A stretch of 9,488 nt of DNA from Thermococcus sp. (GTDB lineage: Archaea > Methanobacteriota_B > Thermococci > Thermococcales > Thermococcaceae): contig JAGHBN010000126.1 in the NCBI GenBank assembly GCA_021160985.1, positions 1 through 9,488 of the forward strand, written 5' to 3'. How positions within the stretch are numbered: position 1 is the first letter of the stretch; every line of letters starts with the position of its first letter. Below the pieces are notes generated by a model. It saw only the letters and a program-made list of their open reading frames with translations. It did not search any database and was not told where the DNA came from. Positions 1 through 5,548 of the stretch are shown in pieces. The position numbers were made by a program, and so were the translations under genes.

Positions 1-158
1 CCATCATAGAGGCAAAAGAAAAGCTACTCCCGCAAGTGGACTTGGAGAAAGTCATTAAAACTGTCGGAGGCACCGAAACAGAGCTTTACATCAAGTTCAA
101 CAACCTGACCCTGGACGGGGAAGTGACGATAAAAATTGCCCCGCTGAAGAAGGAGTGA
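1..158 (+). CDS. C-terminal end of an unidentified protein (5' partial)
   Basis: The window opens inside a reading frame that runs to a TGA at 156-158. Its 51 full codons encode a soluble, charged segment that starts IIEAKEKLLPQV, contains TELYIKFNNLTLDGEV and ends in PLKKE. Codon use (GAG, AAG, CTC, GTC) is typical of the archaeal genes downstream. No start codon is visible and the family is not recognisable from this tail. The alternating hydrophobic pattern in the last 25 residues suggests beta strands. The next gene begins about 30 bp later with no convincing TATA box between them, so the two are probably co-transcribed. The frame is coding-like but short, so confidence is moderate. Confidence 0.6.
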   Translation, partial: IIEAKEKLLPQVDLEKVIKTVGGTETELYIKFNNLTLDGEVTIKIAPLKKE

Positions 159-188
159 TTTCCCCTCTCCATTTTTATGGTGGTAACG

Positions 189-599
189 ATGGATGCAAAG
201 AACCTCATGGAGATACTCTTCAAGTTTCAGAGCTTAATAGCAGAGGGTTCACTCGAGCTAACGGTTGGGGGCAATTCCTGTACGATAACTAGGAATGAGA
301 TAATCTTGAATATATCAGACCCGAAGGAGATAATTAGGCTTGCAAAGGCACTGCAGGAAGGTATGAAAAGCGACGTCACGAAGAGCATAAAAAGCATCTC
401 CGATGCTCTGAAACTCCTGGCTGAGGTTGGAGAAGAGCTAAACAAGGAGAGAAAAACACTCACCCTCAAATATAGGGGTAGAGATGTTGTGGTAATGGGC
501 TTTAAAGCAAAACCTGGCATTTTTGATATGAATAACGTAGAGATTAGAGATAAACTAGAGTTAATGAAACTTATTTCCGACCTTCTGATGGCGTTATAA
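189..599 (+). CDS. Hypothetical protein, 136 aa
   Basis: This is a small soluble protein with no signal peptide, membrane segment or motif that I recognise. From the ATG at 189 it begins MDAKNLMEILFKF. A mixed alpha/beta N-terminal part is followed by a long amphipathic helical region (about residues 55-88), a strand-like segment (KTLTLKYRGRDVVVMGF) and a C-terminal helix ending in LLMAL. An in-frame ATG at 177 would add four residues. I prefer 189 because GGTGGT at 179-184 lies 4 nt before it. The gene is visibly A+T-richer and uses more ATA, AGA and TTA codons than the genes at 3000-9488, which may mean it is fast-evolving or acquired. It probably shares a transcript with the gene ending at 158. 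No function is proposed. Confidence 0.6.
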   Translation: MDAKNLMEILFKFQSLIAEGSLELTVGGNSCTITRNEIILNISDPKEIIRLAKALQEGMKSDVTKSIKSISDALKLLAEVGEELNKERKTLTLKYRGRDVVVMGFKAKPGIFDMNNVEIRDKLELMKLISDLLMAL

Positions 600-627
600 T
601 CCCTCCGGGGGTCAATGGGCCTTAACG

Positions 628-655
628 TTTTTGTAGTTTTCTTTAGCTTTATTTT
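628..655 (+). terminator. T-rich transcription terminator
   Basis: About 30 nt after the stop at 599 the plus strand carries several T runs in close succession (TTTTT, TTTT, TTT, TTT, TTTT). Thermococcales RNA polymerase terminates at such oligo-T tracts without needing a hairpin. A new promoter lies just downstream, so the position fits the end of the first operon. Confidence 0.45.
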
Positions 656-687
656 CAGACATAATCCCTCATTCATTTTCTCAAAGT

Positions 688-702
688 CAGAAAAGTTTAT
701 CT
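688..702 (+). promoter_or_regulatory. BRE/TATA promoter for the 753-2652 transcript
   Basis: A purine-rich stretch (CAGAAAA, about 689-694) precedes GTTTATCT at 695-702, a fair match to an archaeal BRE plus TATA element. The expected transcription start, about 25 nt downstream, falls near 725. The first ribosome-binding site (GAGGTGA, 742-748 region) and the ATG at 753 follow. I see no promoter of its own before the radical SAM gene, so this promoter probably drives both genes. Confidence 0.45.
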
Positions 703-752
703 TGACAATATCTGACATGTACGATAGGATAGTTTGAAATGAGGTGAATGAA

Positions 753-1022
753 ATGGAGAGGGACTTGGGCGGAGGTGAATAGAGTACCTCCACAGGGTGA
801 TGGACAACAGGTTTGCGAGCTTCATCCTCACGGAGATGACGGAGGTTAAAAAGCTGGAGAAATCCCTCGGTGTATGTGCTGAGGTTGTAAAACCAAAGGG
901 CGCCGAGAAATTTGGGATGAGCCCCGAGGCGATTAAAAGCCACCTCAAGAACCCATACATAAGGAAGGGCTTTCATATTCAAGAGGGCCATTCCTAAGGC
1001 AATAGAGATTGAAGTGTATTGA
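753..1022 (+). pseudogene. Small unidentified gene broken by two apparent frameshifts
   Basis: A good ribosome-binding site (GAGGTGA, from 742) precedes the ATG at 753, which encodes only MERDLGGGE before TAG at 780. Strongly coding-like sequence then continues in another frame from about 779 to 967 (EYLHRVMDNRF, TEMTEVKKLEKSLGV, MSPEAIKSHLKNPYIRK). At the GGG of 967-969 the coding quality shifts back to the first frame, giving FIFKRAIPKAIEIEVY and TGA at 1020-1022, only 19 bp before the next gene. Restoring one base near 780 and removing one G near 967 would give a protein of about 89 residues. I do not recognise the family. Alternatives are a real 66-residue protein from GTG 797 or ATG 800, which lack a well-placed ribosome-binding site, or sequencing errors. 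The promoter, start and operon spacing favour a recently broken gene. Confidence 0.5.
771..791 (+). promoter_or_regulatory. Inverted repeat pairing a Shine-Dalgarno-like site with its complement
   Basis: GGAGGT at 771-776 and ACCTCC at 786-791 form a perfect 6-bp stem around a 9-nt loop. The left arm (GGAGGTGA) is an ideal ribosome-binding site, but no ATG, GTG or TTG lies at proper spacing after it. It sits exactly where the first frame of the broken small gene ends. It may be chance, part of the coding sequence, or a structure affecting translation. Confidence 0.25.
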
Positions 1023-1041
1023 AATTTAGAGGGGTTGGAAA

Positions 1042-2652
1042 ATGAAAGTTGCACTCGTAAGGGCGAACCCTGGAGAAAGTGGATATGCTTCGGCTTATGG
1101 TTATGTTGCTCCCCCTTTGGGCCTTGCATCTTTGGCCGGGGCGGTTAGAGATATTGCAGAGGTAAAGATAATTGACGCAGAGGCGAAAAATCTAAGTGAT
1201 GAGGAAACTCTGAAAGAGATAGAATCCTTTGACCCCGACGTTGTGGGTTTCACCACCATAGCCTCTACGTACGTAAATCCCTCCCTAAGGATTGTAAGGA
1301 AAATGAGGGAGGAGGGAATCGAGTCCCTTGTCGTTTTCGGCGGGCACCATGCAACGTTCACTTACCCCCTTGTGTTGAGAGGGGGAGTCGACGTTGTTGT
1401 CGTCGGAGAAGGAGAAAGCACGTTTAGGGAGCTCGTTGTGGCGCTGAAAGAAGGAAGGGATGTTAGCAATGTTAGGGGTATAGCATACAGGGCAGGAGAG
1501 GAAGTTAAAGTTTCCTACCGCGAACCCATTGTTGACATTAATAATTTGCCGATTCCTGCTTACGACCTGCTTCACTCAAACACGTACAGGGCGACCATCG
1601 TGGGTGAGAACGCTAGGATTGCGTCAATAGAAACCTCCAGGGGGTGTCCTTACAACTGTGAGTTCTGTAGTGCCTCCGCCATGTGGGGACATGCATGGAG
1701 GTTTAAGAGCAACGAGCGTGTTGTTGAAGAGCTAAAATTCGTGAAAAGCCTCGGATACAACTGGGTATTCTTTGTTGATGACAATTTTGTTGTCCCGTAC
1801 AAATACAAGAGGAGAATTGAGCTTCTCGATTCCATAGTTGAAGAGGGACTCAATGACATGAACTACATAATCCAGATAAGGGCCGATATCATCGCAAAAC
1901 ACCCGGAACTTGCGGAAAAGCTGGCGGAAGCTGGAGTTAGGGTGGCCTTTATGGGCATTGAATCCGGCAGTGAAGAAGTTTTGAAGGCTATGAGAAAGGG
2001 ACTGCGGAAAAACGATACCCTCAGGGCTATTCAGCTACTCAGCGAACAGGGAATAGTCACTTACGGCGGGGTTATAATCGGGGCACCCTATGAGTCCAGA
2101 AAGGATAGAAAAGCAACGTATGAATTTGTCCAGATGCTCGGCGACCACGGGCTCGATGCACTTCAAATCTCCATATACACCCCTTTGCCTGGCAGCGATT
2201 CCTTCTACAGAGCGCTTAGGGATAGATTAATTCTGACCTTTGACTGGGATTTATACGACGTTCTGCACCCAGTAATGCGGACAAAAGAAAAACTCTGGAG
2301 GCTCTACTTCGAGAGCCGGGAGAAGACGTACATGTTTTATTTCAAAAAGTGGCTTCACACTATCAGAGGAAAGGCTGAAAAGTATTCAAAACCAATCCTG
2401 GGCACAGGTGAGAGATATGTCATCCGTAGGCTCCCTCATTACATAAAGAATTTCCTAAAGCTCCCCGTGGAGAGCTTTTTAGTTCAAAGAAGGATTCTAA
2501 ACTCGGCAAAGAAACTCGATGAGTATACAATCAAAATCCTCGAAGAAGTGTACACCAAGCATTTATCGACGTACCTGAAAATGTTCCACGAAGCCATGAA
2601 TCGGGAAAGAGTGCAAAAACTTGAAAATGAATCATCCAAACCAATCATTTAA
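1042..2652 (+). CDS. Cobalamin-binding-domain radical SAM protein (class B type), substrate unknown
   Basis: This 536-residue protein has the layout of B12-binding radical SAM enzymes, which use an iron-sulfur cluster and S-adenosylmethionine, often to methylate or couple unreactive carbons. Residues 1-170 form the Rossmann-like B12-binding domain (PPLGLASLAG, DVVGFTT, FGGHHAT at 99-105, VVGEGE at 120-125). The classical DxHxxG cobalamin motif is absent, as is common in this class. The radical SAM barrel carries the cluster motif CPYNCEFC with Cys202, Cys206 and Cys209, then FFVDDNF near 243-249 and GIESGSEEVLKAMRKG. The last 150 residues are basic, helical and rich in aromatic residues. The ATG at 1042 follows a purine-rich AGAGGGG. 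The gene lies 19 bp after the broken small gene and shares its promoter. The C-terminal region recalls HpnP- or Grs-like lipid-modifying enzymes, but the substrate cannot be set from sequence alone. Confidence 0.88.
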   Translation: MKVALVRANPGESGYASAYGYVAPPLGLASLAGAVRDIAEVKIIDAEAKNLSDEETLKEIESFDPDVVGFTTIASTYVNPSLRIVRKMREEGIESLVVFGGHHATFTYPLVLRGGVDVVVVGEGESTFRELVVALKEGRDVSNVRGIAYRAGEEVKVSYREPIVDINNLPIPAYDLLHSNTYRATIVGENARIASIETSRGCPYNCEFCSASAMWGHAWRFKSNERVVEELKFVKSLGYNWVFFVDDNFVVPYKYKRRIELLDSIVEEGLNDMNYIIQIRADIIAKHPELAEKLAEAGVRVAFMGIESGSEEVLKAMRKGLRKNDTLRAIQLLSEQGIVTYGGVIIGAPYESRKDRKATYEFVQMLGDHGLDALQISIYTPLPGSDSFYRALRDRLILTFDWDLYDVLHPVMRTKEKLWRLYFESREKTYMFYFKKWLHTIRGKAEKYSKPILGTGERYVIRRLPHYIKNFLKLPVESFLVQRRILNSAKKLDEYTIKILEEVYTKHLSTYLKMFHEAMNRERVQKLENESSKPII

Positions 2653-2708
2653 GCCTGCAGGGACTATCTTTGACCTCTTTAATCAATTTTACCAAATGAT
2701 GCATAAAG

Positions 2709-2729
2709 ATGGAATCACTGAGATTCCAT
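2709..2729. promoter_or_regulatory. Inverted repeat, candidate second operator
   Basis: Arms ATGGAATC (2709-2716) and GATTCCAT (2722-2729) are exact reverse complements separated by ACTGA. The element directly abuts the 24-bp palindrome downstream. The two centres lie about 22 bp apart, roughly two helical turns, so bound dimers would sit on the same DNA face. As RNA it could also form an 8-bp hairpin about 55 nt after the radical SAM stop, but no T run follows it. Confidence 0.45.
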
Positions 2730-2753
2730 AACTTTCGGAAATTTCCGAAAGTT
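2730..2753. promoter_or_regulatory. Perfect 24-bp palindrome, candidate operator overlapping the BRE
   Basis: The half-site AACTTTCGGAAA is followed immediately by its exact complement, a perfect palindrome with no spacer. Its right arm (CCGAAAG) supplies the BRE position of the promoter and its end touches the TATA box. A dimeric winged-helix protein is the natural ligand, and the regulator encoded second in this operon is the obvious candidate. Binding here could block TFB/TBP or help recruit TFB. Confidence 0.7.
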
Positions 2754-2760
2754 TTATATG
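2752..2760 (+). promoter_or_regulatory. TATA box of the RAM/GbsR operon
   Basis: TTTTATATG at 2752-2760 is a good archaeal TATA element with the purine-rich CGAAAG just upstream. The start ATG lies at 2792, so transcription would begin near 2780 and leave a leader of about 10 nt, normal for Thermococcales. Confidence 0.65.
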
Positions 2761-2791
2761 TTGAGACTCCTACATAAAATCGGTGACCATC

Positions 2792-3019
2792 ATGCAAGCT
2801 TTCATGCTTCTCGTGACCGACTCGAGGCACGATTTTGAGGTTCTGGAGTTTCTGGAAGGCCTCCCGCAGACCCTTGAGATACACAGGCTCTACGGGGAAT
2901 ATGACGTGCTTGTCAGGGTTCGGATAAACGACCCCGAGGAGCTTTCGTCCCTCGAAAGAGAACTTTTAAATGGCGGCCAAATTCTTTCCATTGACACTCT
3001 GATCATCGCGGGGGAATGA
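2792..3019 (+). CDS. Stand-alone Lrp/AsnC ligand-binding (RAM) domain protein, 75 aa
   Basis: This 75-residue protein consists only of the RAM (regulation of amino acid metabolism) domain found at the C-terminus of Lrp/AsnC regulators. It lacks the DNA-binding helix-turn-helix. The beta-alpha-beta-beta-alpha-beta pattern is clear: MQAFMLLVTDSR, then HDFEVLEFLEGLP, then LYGEYDVLVRVRIND, a helix from PEELSSLE, and a last strand SIDTLIIAGE. The GEYD motif matches the family core. Such proteins usually form dimers or octamers that bind amino acids or other small effectors. I chose the ATG at 2792 because GGTGA at 2782-2786 is ideally spaced before it; GTG 2783 would overlap that site. The regulator gene starts within 10 bp of the stop, so the pair form one operon behind a palindromic operator. 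An effector-sensing partner for the regulator is an inference. Confidence 0.85.
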   Translation: MQAFMLLVTDSRHDFEVLEFLEGLPQTLEIHRLYGEYDVLVRVRINDPEELSSLERELLNGGQILSIDTLIIAGE

Positions 3020-3028
3020 GGTGTGGGA

Positions 3029-3562
3029 GTGCAGGAGGCAAAGCGCATAATGATGGAGCACTTCGCGAGGGCCTCACGAAAGTTCGGTCTCAGCGAGCTT
3101 TACGGCTACATCTACGGCCTGCTCTTCTTTGAGGACGAGCCTATGAGCCTTGGGGAGATAGCGGAGAGGACGGGGTACTCCATCTCCCACGTCAGCAGCG
3201 CCCTCAAGTTCCTTGAGAGCATCGGGCTCGTGACGAGAATAAAAAAGCCAGGGGACAGGAAGGCCTACTACACCGCGACAAAAAACATTCAGGAGTGGCG
3301 TCGGGAGGCCTACTACCGGAAAATCGAGGAGGACGTAAGGGAGATGAGGGAGAGCCTCCTGAAAGCTCTGGAGGTGCTGGAGGGGGAAGAGAGCGAGGAA
3401 GCCATGAAAATCAAAAGGAGGATAGAGGCCGTCCTTCAGAAGAACCTCATAGCCGAGAAAATCGTCGAAATCCTTTCAGAGGGTGACGATGAAATTCTGG
3501 AGGCTCTAATCGAATGCCTCAAAACAAGGGGCGGGAAAAGGGCGCAAAAAAGTCCTGAGTAA
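3029..3562 (+). CDS. GbsR/MarR-type winged-helix transcriptional regulator (TFB-RF1-like candidate)
   Basis: This is a 177-residue DNA-binding regulator of the GbsR/Mj223 branch of the MarR-like winged-helix fold. From GTG 3029, residues 1-35 form helices (HFARASRKFGLSELYGYIYG). Residues 38-71 form the helix-turn-helix with recognition helix YSISHVSSALKFLESIGLV, and KKPGDRKAYYTA (72-83) forms the wing. The rest is a charged helical dimerisation region. GTG 3029 is preferred because GAGGTG at 3018-3023 lies 5 nt before it; GTG 3023 would add two residues. The gene is the second of a two-gene operon after a RAM-domain gene. From memory, Pyrococcus furiosus TFB-RF1, which activates promoters with weak BREs by recruiting TFB, is also encoded second in an operon with a small hypothetical gene. 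Orthology is likely but unproven here. Autoregulation through the 2730-2753 palindrome is inferred. Confidence 0.85.
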   Translation: MQEAKRIMMEHFARASRKFGLSELYGYIYGLLFFEDEPMSLGEIAERTGYSISHVSSALKFLESIGLVTRIKKPGDRKAYYTATKNIQEWRREAYYRKIEEDVREMRESLLKALEVLEGEESEEAMKIKRRIEAVLQKNLIAEKIVEILSEGDDEILEALIECLKTRGGKRAQKSPE

Positions 3563-3601
3563 AGCCCCCTCTACCCAAAGCTACACTTTCTGAAATTGGC
3601 C

Positions 3602-4447
3602 TTAGACCTTTATCTCCTCGTACTTCTTCTTCATCAGGAGCGCATCGCCCTCAATGTTGGGGCTCTCGCTTATGACGACGCCCTTAACGCGGAACTCCTT
3701 GAGGACTCTGAGCAGGTCTTCCCAGTTCATGTCGCTCTCCTGGAGGTTGAGGTGGTTCTTCTCCCCCCTGTCTGTGTACTCTATGCCGCTTATGTGAATG
3801 TGCATGTTGTCGAGGGCTTCCCTGCCGAGGCGGTCTTCAATAAAGGCCAGCATCTCCCTCCACTCTTCCGGTGAATTGCACTTGCCTTTGTTCCTGGCAT
3901 GGGCGTGGGCGAAGTCTATCGTAGGCAGAACCATCTCCAGTTCTTCACTCAGCCTCACTATCTCCTTCAAATCCCCGAACTGGGTTGGCTTCCCCGTCAG
4001 CTCTGGCCTTATCCATACTTTTATTCCCCTGTTCATAAGCTCCTTCTCTATCTCCTTCAGCGCGTCCCTAATCCTGTTGTAGACCTTTGTGGGGTCCTGT
4101 TTTAGGTAGTAGCCTGCGTGGAAGACGACGCTCCAGCCGCCTGCGTCGTGCAGCCTCTCCGCGCTTTGGATGATCCTCTGCTTGCTTGCCTCTACCTTTG
4201 CCTTTTCGTTTGCGTTTAGGTTGATGTAGTAGGGTGCATGTGCAGTTAGAAGGACGTCGTGCTTCTTGGCCACGTACTTTATCTTCTTCGCCAGCTCGGG
4301 CTTGAGGTTGACGCCGCGAACGAACTCGAGCTCCATGGCATCGAGACCGAGGTTCCTCACGTGGATGATGCCGTCCAGCGTGGAGCGCTTTGGGGTTGAA
4401 AGGGGGATTCCGGCGGTCCCGAAGCGCAACCTGTCCACCTTGAACAT
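3602..4447 (-). CDS. EndoIV-like TIM-barrel protein (AP endonuclease family 2 fold)
   Basis: This 281-residue protein belongs to the xylose isomerase-like/endonuclease IV TIM-barrel superfamily, whose E. coli member Nfo cleaves DNA at abasic sites with three zinc ions. Most metal ligands have clear counterparts: His70 (TAHAPYY), His110 (VFHAGYY), Glu149 (RPELTG), Asp178 and His181 (TIDFAHAHA), His216/218 (HIHISGIEY), His232 (EKNHLNL) and Glu261 (SESPNIEGDA). The Asp that precedes the last zinc His in Nfo is replaced here by an EKNH context, and the protein is a little shorter. A deoxyribonuclease IV-like DNA repair role is the usual annotation for archaeal relatives, but a sugar-related activity is possible. 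The ATG at 4447 follows GGTGA (4458-4454) by six bases. The gene has its own promoter in the 42-bp gap behind the coiled-coil gene and is convergent with the regulator. Confidence 0.87.
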   Translation of the reverse strand: MFKVDRLRFGTAGIPLSTPKRSTLDGIIHVRNLGLDAMELEFVRGVNLKPELAKKIKYVAKKHDVLLTAHAPYYINLNANEKAKVEASKQRIIQSAERLHDAGGWSVVFHAGYYLKQDPTKVYNRIRDALKEIEKELMNRGIKVWIRPELTGKPTQFGDLKEIVRLSEELEMVLPTIDFAHAHARNKGKCNSPEEWREMLAFIEDRLGREALDNMHIHISGIEYTDRGEKNHLNLQESDMNWEDLLRVLKEFRVKGVVISESPNIEGDALLMKKKYEEIKV

Positions 4448-4456
4448 CCACTATCA

Positions 4457-4480
4457 CCTAATCGAATTAGGGTTCCCTAA
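4457..4480. promoter_or_regulatory. Nested inverted repeats between TATA box and start of the EndoIV-like gene
   Basis: CCTAAT (4457-4462) pairs with ATTAGG (4466-4471) across CGA. The overlapping TTAGGG (4467-4472) pairs with CCCTAA (4475-4480) across TT. The motif CCTAA/TTAGG therefore occurs three times in alternating orientation within 24 bp. The block lies between the minus-strand TATA box and the start codon, over the expected transcription start and early leader. That is a typical place for an archaeal repressor. Confidence 0.4.
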
Positions 4481-4489
4481 CTTATAAGC
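4481..4489 (-). promoter_or_regulatory. TATA box for the EndoIV-like gene
   Basis: On the minus strand the sequence reads GGCTTATAAG, giving a TTATAAG-type TATA element 34-41 nt before the ATG at 4447. It overlaps the end of the coiled-coil gene, so this gene can be transcribed separately from the upstream three-gene operon, although read-through is possible. Confidence 0.5.
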
Positions 4490-5548
4490 CTACCGCTCTA
4501 TCCTCTCCCCCAGGACATCCTCTATTTTCCTGAGGCCCTCCTCGAACTCCTTTTCGAGGTGCTCCAGCCGCCTCTTCAAGCGCCGGATCTCCTCTTCCTT
4601 CTCCTCGATCAGCCTTTCGATTTCCCATATCTCCTTTTCCATTGAGGTGCTCTCCTCGAGTATCCTGGCCTTCTTTTCCCCGAGCTCTTCCAGTCTTGCT
4701 CTCTTCTCCGTTATCTCGGAAACTTTCTCTGGGAGGTTTTCAAGCAGCCAGCGGGCGGGCTTTCTGTACTTGTCTTCAAGTTTGGGTTCGACGTTCTTCA
4801 GGAGTTCCAGCGTCCTCTGGGGCTTTTCTATTGCCAGACCGCTGTCCTTCGCAAATTCGCTTGCAAACCCTCCAAGACGCATTCTCTTCAGAGGTTTCTG
4901 AAGTTTTGATGCCTTGGAGCGAATTTCTATCTCGATCTTTCTGATTTCGCTGGCCAGTTCTTTTATTTCCTCTTCCAGCTGGGGGAGGCCCTTTTCCTCT
5001 TGAAGTTTCGTGAGTTTTGTGTGCTTTTCATCTGAAAGCCTTCTGAGTTTGTCCCTTTCCTCTCTGGCCCTTTCGAGGGCGTCTCTGACCTCCCGCATCT
5101 CCCTCAAGAGGGAGTGAACGTCTATCTCCTCCAGCATTTTTTCAGAGATCTCCCTGTAGTAGGAGGCGTAATCCTCGCTGATGCCTTTCAGCAGCTTGTT
5201 TATTGTGTATATCTCCCTGTCGAAGACTTCTATCAGGTATTTCCCGTGTCCCACGTGGAACTTTGAGAGGTCGGGAAGGCGCTTTCCAAGGTCCTCCATG
5301 TTTTCAATGCTTTTGAGTGCCGTTCTGAGGCTTGAGACGTAGCTCTTCCTCTCGCCTTCCAGAATCCTCTTTATCCTCTCGTCTATGTTCTTTGGGATTT
5401 CCTTTCTTTCAAGTTCGTCGAGTTTCTTCAAAATCTCTTTCAGATCTTTCTTGAGGCGTTTGTTGTATTTTTTTCGGATTTTCTCAAGCTCACGTTCCTG
5501 CTCTTTCTTTATCCTCTCATAACGTTCAAGAGCTTGTTCCAACTTCAA
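4490..5548 (-). CDS. Long coiled-coil protein, uncharacterised
   Basis: This 352-residue, highly charged protein is dominated by Glu, Lys, Arg and Leu in heptad-like order. Predicted coils cover about residues 1-50, 130-215 and 280-350. They are separated by less regular segments around 85-125 (KFHVGHGKYLIEVFDREIY) and 215-275 (LGGFASEFAKDSGLAIEKP). No Walker A or B motif is present, so this is not an SMC or Rad50 ATPase, and there is no membrane segment or signal peptide. The start is TTG at 5548, four bases after GGGGG (5557-5553). It lies 23 bp inside the end of the DUF373 gene, which suggests translational coupling. It is the third gene of the operon, so a scaffold or tether role with the DUF373 membrane protein is plausible, but its function is not known to me. 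Confidence 0.82.
   Translation of the reverse strand: MKLEQALERYERIKKEQERELEKIRKKYNKRLKKDLKEILKKLDELERKEIPKNIDERIKRILEGERKSYVSSLRTALKSIENMEDLGKRLPDLSKFHVGHGKYLIEVFDREIYTINKLLKGISEDYASYYREISEKMLEEIDVHSLLREMREVRDALERAREERDKLRRLSDEKHTKLTKLQEEKGLPQLEEEIKELASEIRKIEIEIRSKASKLQKPLKRMRLGGFASEFAKDSGLAIEKPQRTLELLKNVEPKLEDKYRKPARWLLENLPEKVSEITEKRARLEELGEKKARILEESTSMEKEIWEIERLIEEKEEEIRRLKRRLEHLEKEFEEGLRKIEDVLGERIER

Noticed and set aside
227..1129. Open minus-strand frame of 300 codons covering the small plus-strand genes
   Set aside because: Its translation is rich in Ser, Phe and Leu in the way of antisense shadows, it overlaps better-supported plus-strand genes including the radical SAM start, and it has no evident promoter or ribosome-binding site.
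2694..2727. Possible C/D box sRNA (ATGATGC near 2697 and CTGA at 2718)
   Set aside because: The boxes are about 20 nt apart, with no internal D'/C' pair and an imperfect C box. The CTGA falls in the loop of the inverted repeat.
4068..4457. Minus-strand 129-codon frame inside the EndoIV-like gene
   Set aside because: It is an Arg- and Gly-rich out-of-frame shadow of a gene whose own frame has clear catalytic motifs.
4490..5548. SMC/Rad50-like ATPase
   Set aside because: The coiled coils are long, but no Walker A, Walker B or signature motif exists and both ends are coil rather than ATPase domains.
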